Below, piece by piece: positions 10,850-21,889 of a stretch of DNA of 64,000 nt; the stretch's first letter is position 1, and the number at the start of each line of letters is the position of its first letter. The stretch covers positions 474,978,573-475,042,572 of the forward strand of contig NC_081409.1 in assembly GCF_030272615.1 (NCBI RefSeq). The letters run 5' to 3'. The notes below the pieces were generated by a model. The model saw only the letters and a list, made by a program, of their open reading frames with translations, was not told where the DNA came from and made no database searches. Source of the stretch: Cryptomeria japonica. Its lineage: Eukaryota; Streptophyta; Pinopsida; Cupressales; Cupressaceae. The translations under genes and the position numbers were made by a program.

Positions 10850-11741
10850 TCACTCATTATCACTTCCATTTAGCATCCTCACTAAGTCCCTTAAGATCGT
10901 GGATTCTGGTGAGTCATGGATAACTCACCTCAACCACCTCTGCTTGTTTCACCAAGTGTTGAGTAACTTGTTCATGGGGTTGACTTGGTGTATTTGTTCT
11001 CTTCCATCATCACTTAGACCTCAAATCATCTTCATCAAGCATTTCATCTCAGATTGATCATTACTTCTTGATCATTCCTCGCTTCTATGCTCTAACCTAA
11101 GGGTGTCCACTTGCCTACGCCTAAGACTCACCTTGACCTGACTTGAAAGTTGCACTGTGAAGCATCACCCAATGACTACCTTCACTCTAACATATCAATT
11201 GACTCTCACTTATCACTTGAGCACTTAGAGCTACAAAGGCTCCAAATCAATCCAAAGGGAGACCTGACTATTGCTAGATTGATTGACTTGATCACATCCT
11301 AACGACAAGGCATTGCATTTCCTCACAACCAAGAGGTTAAAGATACCAAAATTATTGCCAAGCTAGACGACTAAGCTAAAACAACTACGCTACCAAGCAA
11401 AAATGTGGGGGTTCCCATTTGCAAGGGAGCGATGTGTGAGAACATCACAACAAGTTTCTTCTAAGGGTATTCTATGGCTCTTAAGCTGACATTTTGGTGC
11501 TTATCTCAATGTTCTTCAGCTCAACGTCCTAGTTTATTTGTGGTATGCCTTCATGAGATCATTCAAGGCTCTTTGATACACTATTTTTAGTAAGCCACTT
11601 GGACGTTTGGATCAAGTAGCATCCAAGTATTATGGTCCTTAGAACGTATTGTAGTGCATCAATAATGTAATGTGTAAATTGGAGGCTTCCACAGCCTCAC
11701 AAAGCCACCCAGTGTTCCATGTTTTGTGAATATCATCGGAG
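10850..11741. other. Unassigned spacer, possibly retroelement end
   Basis: No coding domain was seen. At about 11409-11432 there is a G-rich phrase (atgtgggggttccc, then caagggagcga) followed by tgtgtgagaacatcac. This could be a polypurine tract and LTR start of an older element, into which the copia element at 11747 then inserted. No matching second LTR is in the window, so this stays a guess. Confidence 0.35.
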
Positions 11742-11746
11742 GTGAA

Positions 11747-12639
11747 TGTTGATGGATAGCTTCGGTCCGATCCTCTGAGCCGACTATACCATCAAATGTG
11801 TGAAGGGCCTTTTCGACCTTACACATTTAATGCGTTCGATTTATATATGTTTCCGATTTCCATATTGAAACCATTGGATCCACCACCTTGGAAGATGTGT
11901 AATTATAATGTAATCTTTCATTAACAAAAAGACGTGTTGGTTAAGATATATCCGATCACTAATGAAGAGGCATAATTGTTAATTAGAAGCTGACCCTTGA
12001 AGGATCGTGTTGTTTGGCATCACCAATGCGTGGGTATATAGTTTGTGTTCTCTTTCACTTCCAAGGTAATTGAATTAAGACAACTATCTCTCAGTAGTTC
12101 GGATTATATAAGCAGATCGAACTTCAGCGAATTGTGGTGATCCATTAAGCAGTTCGTATACTGCAGATCATATTCTTTGCTCAGAAAATTATCTATTATC
12201 TTCAGCGTTCGGATTATATAAGCAGATCGAACTTCAGCGAATTGTGGTGATCCATTAAGCAGTTCGTATACTGCAGATCATATTCTTTGCTCAGAAAATT
12301 ATCTATTATCTTCAGCATACAAATCGTGGTCTTCTCTGAGTTGTGATATCTCTATCTTCTGCAGATCTCTGAAGACACACAGCAGTGACATCATAGACAG
12401 CAAGTAGATTGTTCTTATTGCAAATTGAATTTACTTCCTTCAGATTGTATGTTGAACTGAGTTGATACTAGCTTAAAGGGGTGAATCAAATTCATTGTAA
12501 AGACATCTTGTGTATTAATAAAATAATAAGGAACTTCTTTGCTGGGTTTTTCACCTTCAAGAGGAAGGTTTTCCCAGGGTATACTCTGTGTATTTTGTGT
12601 GAATTTTCTATCTGAATAATCTGATCATTAAATTTAACA
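11747..12639 (+). mobile_element. 5' LTR of copia element (893 bp)
   Basis: It starts TGTTGATGGATAG and ends AAATTTAACA, next to the primer site. It is 112 bp longer than its partner. An exact 110-bp tandem duplication (12097-12316) explains 110 of these bases, and two single-base indels explain the rest. The TATA-type sequence attatataagc is therefore present twice. Confidence 0.93.
12097..12316 (+). promoter_or_regulatory. Exact tandem duplication of the LTR promoter segment
   Basis: Units 12097-12206 and 12207-12316 are identical over 110 bp. Each holds ggattatataagcag (a TATA-box-like core at about 12103 and 12213) and the probable transcription start region. The 3' LTR has a single copy at the corresponding place (about 19760-19869). 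Confidence 0.85.
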
Positions 12640-12655
12640 TGGTATCAAAGCGACG
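12640..12655 (+). promoter_or_regulatory. Primer binding site, initiator tRNA-Met type
   Basis: The sequence tggtatcaaagcgacg directly follows the 5' LTR. It matches the usual plant copia primer site tggtatcagagc with one change. Minus-strand DNA synthesis would start here. Confidence 0.88.
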
Positions 12656-12745
12656 GTGAAAGAAGATCGTGATTAGATTCTATACAATTTCTAAGTATTC
12701 TCTCCTCTCTCTCTCTCTGTCGAGCAGTATCTCTAAGTCTCGAAA

Positions 12746-13549
12746 ATGGTGAACGGTCTGAAAGACGAAGATAGGCTTGAAGGTGCATCTAACTTCACCT
12801 CATGGAAGTTTAGAGTGCTCATTGCACTTAAAGAAAATGATCTTCTTCAATTCGTTGAGGAAAAGGATTTATCCGAACCTGAAGATCATTAGGAGAAACT
12901 TCAATTCAAGAAAAATGCCATCAAAGCAAAGAAGATATTAATAGACTCCGTGAGGGATCACTTGGTGCCACTCATCTCCAAGATGACAACTGCAAGAGAT
13001 ATGTTCAAAACCTTGGAAGATTTATATGAGATTAACAACGTAAGTAGGGCTCTTGCCTTGAGGCAGCAACTCCACCAAGTGAAGATGACAAAAGGAGATT
13101 CAGTCATCACCTACTTCATGAAAATTTCAGAGTTGAGAGATCAACTAAGTGCAATTGGGGATCAAGTGATTGATAAAGACCTTGTCATGCTAGCCTTGAA
13201 TGGTTTGCCTCATTCGTGGGAGCCATTTATCCAAAGCATTAGTGGAAGATCCAAATTACCTAAGTTTGATCGATTACGTGTAGATTGTATTCAAGAAGAA
13301 TCAAGATTGACCGCTAGAGGAATTATCAAGAGTTCTCAAAATGAAGATACACATGTTCTTGCCACTCAATCTACCAAGAACCGTAAGTATTGGAAGAAGG
13401 GCAACTTCAAAAAGAATAGAGATTTCAAATCAGATTTTTCACCTGATTCTAGGAAGAGGAATAAAGATCTCTCTTGCATCCAGTGTTTTAGGTGTGACAA
13501 GTTTGGTCACTTTGCAAACGATTGTTTGACAAGACCTAATCATCAATGA
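12746..13549 (+). pseudogene. Copia gag with one in-frame stop
   Basis: The ATG at 12746 opens a frame that ends at 13547-13549, broken by a TAG at 12890-12892 (codon 49). The N-terminus (FTSWKFRVLIALKEND) is the DUF4219-like start of copia Gag. The UBN2 region follows (LEDLYEINNVSRALALRQQL, VITYFMKISELRDQL). A CCHC zinc knuckle (CFRCDKFGHFANDC) sits near the end. Gag forms the virus-like particle and binds the RNA. Protease starts in another frame right at the gag stop, so a frameshift (mutation or programmed) lies there. Confidence 0.9.
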
Positions 13550-15104
13550 AGTCTCATCTCAGAAGGAGGTTGAAGATAACTCCAATGGTTTTCTTTTCAT
13601 ATCAGCATTATCAAGCAATGTTCCTACGGACAGTGATACCTGGCTAATTGACAGTGGAGCCTTTCGACATATCACTGGTTATCGGGAGCACCTTTCTGAT
13701 CTAGTGGAGAAAAAGTCACATCTCCAAGTTATTATTGGGGATGATGCACGCTATGCTGCAAGAGGAGTTGGTGCTACATCTCTAAACCTTGAATCTGGAG
13801 TTTCTCTACACCTAAGTGATGTATTGTTCGTGCCAGGGATCAAGAGAAACCTTGTGTCTATTTCAGCCTTGGAGGATAAGGGCTATCAAATTGCATTCTC
13901 CGAAGGAAGAGTTCTTGCTTGGCCTAAGAACTCCAGCATCAAGACTGCTCGTGTGATCGGAAATCGACATGAGAGTTTATACAAACTCTCCACTCTCCCT
14001 GTTCAAGCTCTTATTCACGATTCTTCCAGTTCCAACGAACTCTGTCACAACTTGGACATCTCCACTTCAAGGCTCTTCCATCATTGGAGAAGATGGTAAA
14101 AGGTATTCCTAAACTTATTCATGTACATGATGGTACTTGTAAAGGTTGTGCTATGGGCAAAAATATTAAAAATCCTTTTCATAGCAGTGAAAGGTGGTCT
14201 AAAGAAATACTAGATCTTGTACATTCAGATTTATGTGGTCCAATGTCAATTCCATCCCTAAGTGGATGTTTGTATTATGGAACTTTTATAGATGACTACT
14301 CTAGGAAGACTTGGATTTATTTCTTAAGGTCTAAAGAGTCTGATGAAGTCCTAGGTAGGTTTAAAGAGTTTAAAGCTCTTGTAGAAAATCTATCTAGAAA
14401 GAAAATTAAAATTTTAAGGTCTGATAATGGAGGTGACTACACCTCGGGTAGCTTTCGTGATTTCTGTATTGAGGCAGGGATCAAGAGGGAGTTTTGTGTT
14501 CCTTACAACCCTCAACAAAATGGGGTTGCTGAAAGGAAGAACAAATCTATTGTTGAAGCTGCAAAAGCTATGATTCATGATCAAGACCTTCAGATTTTTC
14601 TATGGGCAGAGGCCTCTAGAACAACAGTGTATGTTCAGAATAGATGTCCTCATCGGATATTACAAAATATGACTCCTGAAGAAGCCTTTTCAGGCATCAA
14701 GCCTGATATCAGCCACCTGAGAATATTTGGTTGTCCTATGTATGTTCATATTCCAAAAGACGAGAACCAAGTTGGAACCCTCTGGCAAGAGAGGAATATT
14801 TGTGGGCTATAGTGAAACCTCCAAAGCCTACTGTATTTACATTCCGGGTCAGAAGCAAATAGAAGTTAGTAGAGATCTCACATTTGAGGAAGATGTTGCA
14901 TTCAGGAAATCAAAGGGCTCATGCATGGAGATAGATGATGAAACTCCTCAAGACATGGATGTTGATCATGCTCCTGAGATCCAGAGGGAAACTACAAAAC
15001 CTGATATGGGTAATGACCCAATTGAACCTTTGGATCTCATTTATGGGCCCAGAGATATTGTTGTGTCTCGAAAGAGACCTCTTTGGGTGCAAAACACTAT
15101 GTAG
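13548..15104 (+). pseudogene. Copia protease and integrase, frameshifted
   Basis: The frame from 13548 encodes aspartic protease with the active-site DSG (WLIDSGAFRHI, at 13650) up to the stop at 14099. Integrase continues in another frame (14084-14812). It shows the GAG_pre-integrase zinc region (CKGCAMGKN) and the DDE core: D in LVHSDLCGP, D in LRSDNGGDYTS, E in NGVAERKNKSIVE. The integrase C-terminal region (RGIFVGYSETSKAYCIY) follows in the first frame at about 14780-15104, ending at a TAG at 15102. At least two frameshifts break this stretch. The catalytic residues themselves are still readable. Confidence 0.92.
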
Positions 15105-16741
15105 GAAGCAGAATAGTTTGCCGCTCCTAGAGGCACGTTCAGAGAGAGCAAAAGACCACAGGGATTTTCTAGTTATGTTGCATTAATGTGTAATCTTATT
15201 GAGTCTGAACCTTCTAGCGTAGATGAAGCCTCAAAACAACAAGTTTGGAAAGATGCAATGGATGAGGAGTATCAATCTATTCTCAAGAATAATGTGTGGG
15301 ATATTGTGCCTAGACCAAAAGGGAAGTCTGTTGTATCTTCCAAGTGGTTGTACAAGATAAAGCATGCAGCTGATGGTAGGATTGAAAAGTACAAGGCTAG
15401 ATTTGTGGCTTGTGGCTTCTCTCAACAAGAGGGAAAAGACTACAAAGAAACATTTGCTCCTGTTGCTCGCTATACTTCCATTAGAACCATCATTGCCATT
15501 GTAGTGGCTAAGGGATGGAAGGTACATCGGATGGATGTGAAGACTACCTTTCTCAATGGAGTGATTGAAGAAGAAGTCTACATCAAGCAACATGAGGGGT
15601 TCGTGATTCATGGGAAAGAGTCTCATGTGTGTAGATTGAAGAAAGCCCTATATGGTCTTAAACAGGCTCCTCCGGCTTGGTATGAAAGAACTGATAGATA
15701 CTTAGTAGGTTTCCAAACCTTTACTTCAAGGTATTCAATGGTGATATGTTGATCTTGGTACTTTATGTTGATGATCTATTTGTTACCAGAGAAGATCATC
15801 TCATTAATAGATGTAAGGAGTTGACTTCTGAATTCGAGATGAAGGACTTAGGACTCATGCACTTCTTTCTAGGGTTGGAAGTTTGGCAGAGGCCCAATGA
15901 GATTATCTTAAGTCAAGGAAAATAGACCATCGATATCTTGAAGAGATTTGGAATGACAGATTGTAAATCTATGTCCACACCAATGGAAACTAACTTGAAG
16001 AAATTGAGGGAAGCTGCAGCTAGTTCAGATCTTGTGGATCGTACTATGTACAGGCAATTGATTGGGTCCTTGACGTATCTATTTAACACTAGACTTGATA
16101 TTTGCTATGCAGTGAGTGCACTTAGCCAACTCATGAGTAAACCTAGACAGATACATCTAGTTGCAGCCAAGCATATCTTGAGATACTTGCATGGCACAGT
16201 TGGATATGGCTTTAAATACTCTTCCAGTGTGGACCTGATTCTTAAAGGATATTCTGATTCTGATTGGGCATGGAGTGTTACTGATCGGAAGAGCACCTCT
16301 GGTTGTTGTTTTAGCTTGGGATCTGCTATGATTTCCTGGTGTAGCAGGAAGCAGTCTTCAGTAGCTCTGAGCACTGCAGAGGCATAATACATTGCAGCAT
16401 GTGTGGCAACTCGCGAAGCAGTGTGGGTTCGTAAGCTCCTTGCAGGATTGTGTGGACAATCATTGGAGCCTACTACTATTCATTGTGACAACCAAAGCTG
16501 TGTGAAGCTTTCAGTCAATCCAGTATTCCATGACAGAACAAAGCATGTTGAGATTCAGTACCACTATATCAGAGATATGGTACAGAGGAATGCTGTTCAG
16601 TTGAGATACATTTGTACTGAGGAACATACGGCTGACATTTTCACCAAGCCTCTTGCGAAAGTGAAATTTGTGCATTTTCGAGACAAGCTTGGAGTTGTGG
16701 AGAATGAAGCCCTTGCTGAGAGGGAGTCTCAGCATCAGTAA
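15105..16741 (+). pseudogene. Copia reverse transcriptase and RNase H, with frameshift and stops
   Basis: The frame enters from integrase through stops at 15102 and 15114. RT motifs are [36 protein letters not shown] and ALYGLKQAPPAWY. A frameshift near 15720 moves the active-site box YVDD (15764-15775) into the frame of 15938-16385. A TAG at 15923 and a TAA at 16386 interrupt it. RNase H is recognisable by DSDWAWSVTDRKSTSG, ALSTAEA, the split YIAACVATREAVWV, and HVEIQYHYIRD with ADIFTKPLAK. The coding end is at 16741. Confidence 0.93.
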
Positions 16742-16755
16742 TTACTTGATATGCC

Positions 16756-16935
16756 TTGTTGTGCATTCTTCTCTATGAGAGAAGTTTGAGGTATCAGCCC
16801 TTGTTGTGCATTCTTCTCTGTGAGAGAAGTTTGAGATATCAGCCCTTGTTGAGCATTCTTCTCTGTGAAAGAAGTTTGAGGCATCAACCCTTATTGTGCA
16901 TTCTTCTCTGTGAGAGAAGTCTGAGGTTCTAGCCC
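16756..16935 (+). repeat. 45-bp tandem repeat, four units, after RNase H
   Basis: Units at 16756-16800, 16801-16845, 16846-16890 and 16891-16935 read like ttgttgtgcattcttctctg then tgagagaagtttgaggtatcagccc, with one to five changes between them. Each unit contains a small inverted motif (cttctct...agagaag). They lie in the 3' untranslated part of the copia element. Confidence 0.92.
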
Positions 16936-16984
16936 TTGTTCCACCCTCTGCGAGTAGGTATGGTGGATGTCATGTGAACAACTC

Positions 16985-19301
16985 TGTAATGTCCCCGTTC
17001 AGGATTAGCCTTTATTTAGTCCTGAGACAACAATTTAAATTTAATGTGGGAGTTGAAATACATTTATGAATATAATTTTATCAATGACGAGGACATTTCA
17101 TTAATATTGGATTTAAAATTCTAAGAATCAGTTCGAGAGATGAGACTTATCTTGCTATCTTAAAAATGGAAAATTGATGAATACGCTCAGTAGATCTTTA
17201 TCGTCTGTCTGAATGCACTTGATGTAAAGCTTTGTCTATTTATCTGCAAGGGTGTATGTTCATATCACTCACAGTGATATGTTGCTGTCTCTGACATGAG
17301 TGTATTTGCTTGCAACAATGATTATTATGGTGCAATACTGATGGGAACAACTCAGATATGATTCTGCTTGGTGAATGCTGATGGGACCAACTCAGATATG
17401 ATTATGGACCCACGGCCTTGCTCAACCTGAGCTCTCCTAAACTGGAATGAGAACTTCCCCCATCTGAGTGCTTAGCATGTTCAATATCATTCTCATTCAT
17501 ATCATCAAGAACAACGATGATATTGCCTGGAACTTAAGAACAGTTCTGATCTGCTTTTTCCATGGATCTTCCTCCCCCTCCCCCAATTGGATGAATTCGA
17601 TCTCCATCTTATACCTTGCACGATGGGAACGGTGCATTTTGAGGGACAAGTCTCTTCTCCTGATGATTAATTTACATATCCTCATAACATAAATACATTG
17701 ATTTAATACACAAATTGTGTCTCTTCCGGATTAAGGACTTTATATTAAGTCTTAACTAATAACTTCCATTAATGACTCCAATCGCATATGCTATCTGGGC
17801 TTAGTTGATATGCTTTGATAGTTATCACTTAATTGTTGTTGTCATTCAAGTTGTTCGTCAAGACTAATCACACATCGTATCATACTTGATGGTTTATTAA
17901 ATATCTTCTTAGACTAATCGTTATCCATTAGTCTCTGGCCATCCTAATCATGCGTCAATAATATATCTTGTTTTGACGTAGTGTCTTACTGATTACTTGT
18001 GTCTCCATGTATGATTGATGCCATTTTTATTGAAAGTCCGATCAGTTCTGTTTTGCATATGCCGTGTCTGGAGAAGAATCGCTAATAATAAACAGAGAAG
18101 GCATCACCGCGAACCATATTGAGCTGTCTTCATTCCCCACGCAAGGTTCACTCTCTAATCAAAGGGCCTATATTTGCCAAGTTACAATATTGTCAAATTA
18201 ATGTTGTGAGGCGTGACTACGGAGAAAGGCTCTGTGACGGGAGAAGATATGCGGACTATGCTGATAAAGAGACAATGTTGCATTGTTACTTTGCCATTAG
18301 TAACGTATCCACGATGATTATATTATCACTGTACACTAATGTTCTTTGTCGCTATAGATTGGTGCTTTGATTGTCATCTCCGTCTATTTGTATAAGTCAT
18401 CATACATTGGGAACATGTGTCGAGTTCCATCATATCTAATATCTTCTTATTGTCTGCGTGCCTATTCATTTATCAACCTTATTGATATAGTCAACAATGG
18501 TATATAATATCCTTAATTTGTTTATCATTAAACTCTGAGTGCCCGCACATGTTCACGAACTAATGGTGGGTCTTCCATATCAGCTTCAACTCTATAATCG
18601 ACTCTTTTATGTTTGCTCCCTTTAATAATATTATTGCTTTCATTTATTGATCATTGTCTAAGATCAATATAACCATATTTATGATACTCATTGTTTATCA
18701 TAACCTCGCCATTCTTTGTCATTATCGTTGAAATATTCTTTTTGAGATCGTTGCTTACTTCCATTAATGAACTTTCAATACATTATGTGTCAAATATTAA
18801 TCTAGATTTGCTAAGGTCGTCAGTGGAAAATATTGGTCTTTACGTATTTGGTTATCAATGAAATTTAGACTCTTTTTCCTTATTTGTTTGCCACCTCTAT
18901 TATCACTACGATATTAATATTCTGATGAAGTTGACCATCAATATTATAAGTCAACCATATAATATTAATTTAGTGTTGCTTTATTCGAATTACTAATTTA
19001 TTAATCTTAATTAATATCATTAATGATTATTTCCTCCTTAACATATCTTTGATGACCACTGCCTTATTGCATTATAATTGTTTGGTAGTTATTATATAAA
19101 TAATAATAAATAATAATCATATATAACAATAATAATAAATAATAATCATAACAAATAATAATAAACATTAATAATTATATATTAGAGAAAAATCGTGAAG
19201 TCTCATTAATGAGACGATTTTCCAATATTATTAATTGTTAATTAATAAATGTTTTAATTATCGTATTTATTTAATCCAATGTCCAAGGAGCGGTTATGAC
19301 A
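16985..19301. mobile_element. Probable solo LTR (2317 bp) nested in the copia element
   Basis: The segment begins TGTAATGTCCCC and ends GGTTATGACA (TG...CA, with TGT/ACA inverted ends). It is flanked by direct repeats aactc at 16980-16984 and 19302-19306. The copia sequence on either side joins sensibly: the ccctctgcgagtag phrase before the insertion has a related copy (accctctaggagtag) after it. No protein domain or second LTR is inside. The interior has a 40-bp-period doublet (17338-17403) and AT-rich ataataata runs (19090-19180). It could instead be a small non-autonomous element. Orientation is not known. Confidence 0.75.
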
Positions 19302-19409
19302 AACTCCATGACTTTGCACTTGTGTGTATTCACCCTCTAGGAGTAGCCATGGTGGATGTCACTATGTGACTCAGTTATCGAGAAGGATTCTTCCCTAGCT
19401 AAGAGGGAG

Positions 19410-20190
19410 TGTTGATGGATAGATTCGGTCGGATCCTTTGAGCCGACTATACCATCAAATGTGTGAAGGGCCTTTTCGGCCTTACACATTTAATGTGTTC
19501 GATTTATATATGTTTTCGATTTCCATATTGAAACCGTTGGATCCGCCACCTTGGAAGACATGTAATTATAATGTAATCTTTCATTAACAAAAGACGTGTT
19601 GGTTAAGATATATCCGATCACTAATGAAGAGGCATAATTGTTAATTAGAAGCCGACTCTTGAAGGATCGTGTTGTTTGGCATCACCAATGCGTGGGTATA
19701 TAGTTCGTGTTCTCTTTCACTTCCAAGGTAATTGAATTAAGACAACTATCTCTCAGTAGTTCGGATTATATAAGCAGATCAAACTTCAGCTAATTGTGGT
19801 GATCCATTAAGCAGTTCGTATACTGCAGATCGTATTCTTTGCTCAGAAAATTATCTATTATCTTCAGCATACAGATCGTGGTCTTCTCTGAGCTGTGATA
19901 TCTCTATCTTCTGCAGATCTCCGAAGACACACAGCAGTGACATCATAGACAGCAAGTAGATTATTTTTATTGCGGATTGAATTTACTTCTTCAGATTGTA
20001 TGTTGAACTGAGTTGATACTAGCTCAAAGGGGTGAATCAAATTCATTGTAAAGAGATCTTGTGTATTAATAAAATAATAAGGAACTTCTTTGCTGGGTTT
20101 TTCACCTTCAAGAGGAAGGTTTTCCCAGGGTATACTCTGTGTATTTTGTGTGAATTTTCTATCTGAATAATCTGATCATTAAATTTAACA
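19410..20190 (+). mobile_element. 3' LTR of copia element (781 bp)
   Basis: It starts TGTTGATGGATAG right after the polypurine-rich ctagctaagagggag and ends AAATTTAACA. It matches the 5' LTR along its whole length with scattered substitutions, and has only one copy of the 110-bp promoter segment. The target duplication gtgaa follows at 20191-20195. Confidence 0.94.
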
Positions 20191-20195
20191 GTGAA

Positions 20196-20506
20196 ATCCA
20201 AATTCAAACAATATCACTAGATTTGAATGAAGAACAAACATTTTGGAGCCAAAGGTTATCATTTATATAGAGAACAAACAACTGTAGGGTAGGATGATTA
20301 CAAAATATCTGATCAAGTAGAAGAATTTGTTGCAAGAAGAGTGTATTTGGGAAGAGGAAGGATTCTTAAAAATTATGCATGTGGATGGTTGAGGACAACA
20401 CTACTTTGAAGAACTGATTGGATTTATAGGGATATGTGATGGCTGAGTAGGGGACACATTGCCCTTTATCTTGATAAGGTGTTTTGTTTCTAGATATATA
20501 GTTATC
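20196..20506. other. Unassigned flank between copia and hAT-like elements
   Basis: About 310 bases of AT-rich sequence with no coding motif. Before the copia insertion it was contiguous with 11741. It may be part of an older LTR, but I could not find its ends. Confidence 0.4.
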
Positions 20507-21321
20507 GGGTAAACCATAGTTTTAAAACTCGCCACGGACTCGCGAGTCCATGGGAGCCACGAGTCGACTCGCCAAGGACTCGCGAGGCGAGTCCAGGCGA
20601 GTCCATATGAAGGACTCGCGAGTTTTTTGCAAGGACTCGCGCGAGTCTTTTGCATGGACTCGCGAGTCTTTCAGATGGACTCGCGCAACCCAGAAAAAAA
20701 GCCATGCAAGCTTTAAAATTGAGTTTAACATGTGAAAAAATTTGGTCTCTCCGTCAAGATTCATGTATGGAATATAACATTTAAGTATAAGTACTTTAAG
20801 TTATATTCCATATATACTGTCAGGATGTTTGAGAGTGGTTTCGGACCTCCATGAGTTATAATGCAAAATCTAGTTTTTGGAGGATTCTTCAATTTTCCAG
20901 ACTTAGTCAAATTTCAGGATCCTTCGGCGATGCCCCTTGACCCCAACTTGGGGGTGCTGCCCCCAAACCCCCGTCGAAAAATATAGGGGGAAATTGCGCA
21001 GATGGAAGAAGGGAAAATTTAACCTCTGAGTCTGATTAGGCTCCATATAAAAGCATAATTAGCATTGAAGAAATCTTGGTATTATACATTTTAGAGTTGG
21101 AAGTTTGAAACTATGAGTATGTGACGTGTAATGTTACAATTATGGCTCTTATGTTCTCTAAATGCATTAATTTCTTTATGTTTTTTTGTAAAACTACGGT
21201 TTTTTTTTTTGCCGAGTCCTTGCCGAGTCTTTCACAAGTCTTTCACGAGTCCGAGTCCGAGTCCAAATTTTTGGTTTGCCTAGTCCGTGGCGAGTCCGAG
21301 TTTTTCAACTATGGGGTAAAC
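20507..21321. mobile_element. hAT-like foldback element, 799 bp, with 8-bp TSD
   Basis: The element spans 20515-21313. It begins catagttttaaaactcg and ends with the near reverse complement (cgagtttttcaactatg), giving a terminal inverted repeat of about 17 bp with two mismatches. Direct repeats gggtaaac flank it at 20507-20514 and 21314-21321. Both subterminal regions carry many copies of gactcg/cgagtc (about 20530-20690 and 21215-21300), which is typical of hAT subterminal binding repeats. The middle has a ccccc/ggggg hairpin region at about 20935-20985. No transposase is encoded. Confidence 0.82.
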
Positions 21322-21403
21322 GACCTTACTGGTATCAAGAGATCTACATTGCCAATGATGCTACATATAGCAAGTAGTGAGTAGTTATTGATCATCATAT
21401 TGC

Positions 21404-21885
21404 TAATTATGTTCTTGTTGTGAGGCTTTTGGAGGTTGCCCTCTCAAAGTGACATGGCTTAATAATCAAGTTTTATGTGTTATGATCTTATTTCACTCAG
21501 TTTTTAAGACCTGCCTGCCTTATTTGCACATTATTCTGCTAATTTAAGTTTTTGATAAAACATATTAGTATTTTATCGTCTTTTAAGTGATTAGGAAATT
21601 ATAAAAAGAAACTGCTGTTCAAGCCATCCAATAAGACTTAACTGTGTAATTATGTTCTTGTTGTGAGGCTTTTGGAGGTTGCCCCCTCAAAGTGACATGG
21701 CTTAATAATCAAGTTTTATGTGTTATGATCTTATTTCACTCAGTTTTTAAGACCTGCCTTATTTGCACATTGTTCTGCTAATTTGATTTTTTGATAAAAA
21801 ATATTAGTATTTTATCGTCTTTTAAGTGATTAGGAAATTATAAAAAGAAACTGCTGTTCAAGCCATCCAATAAGACTTAACTGTG
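21404..21885. repeat. Tandem duplication, 243 and 239 bp
   Basis: Copies 21404-21646 and 21647-21885 start taattatgttcttgttgtga. The 4-bp difference is a tgcc doublet present in the first copy only (gacctgcctgcctt against gacctgcctt). A few substitutions separate them. There are no coding features. Confidence 0.92.
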
Positions 21886-21889
21886 TAAT

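Larger units (their letters stand above)
11747..20190 (+). mobile_element. Complete Ty1/copia element with nested insertion
   Basis: Two LTRs (11747-12639 and 19410-20190) both start TGTTGATGG and end TTTAACA. The flanks carry a 5-bp target duplication gtgaa at 11742-11746 and 20191-20195. A tRNA-Met primer site follows the left LTR, and a polypurine tract (about 19396-19409) precedes the right one. Gag, protease, integrase, RT and RNase H occur in copia order on the plus strand, but with several stops and frameshifts. About 2.3 kb of the 3' non-coding part is a separate insertion (16985-19301). By eye the LTRs differ at roughly two dozen positions apart from one 110-bp duplication, so the insertion is old. 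Confidence 0.95.

Noticed and set aside
16756-16935. CRISPR array
   Set aside because: Four contiguous 45-bp units with no spacers inside a copia element in plant-type DNA; it is a simple tandem repeat.
17468-17692. 74-codon frame inside the solo LTR
   Set aside because: It overlaps a minus frame of the same size, lacks motifs and lies in an AT-rich LTR-like segment.
21328-21345. ctggtatcaagagatc as a tRNA-Met primer site of another element
   Set aside because: The bases before it do not form a CA-ending LTR terminus and no matching LTR or gag follows, so it is probably chance.
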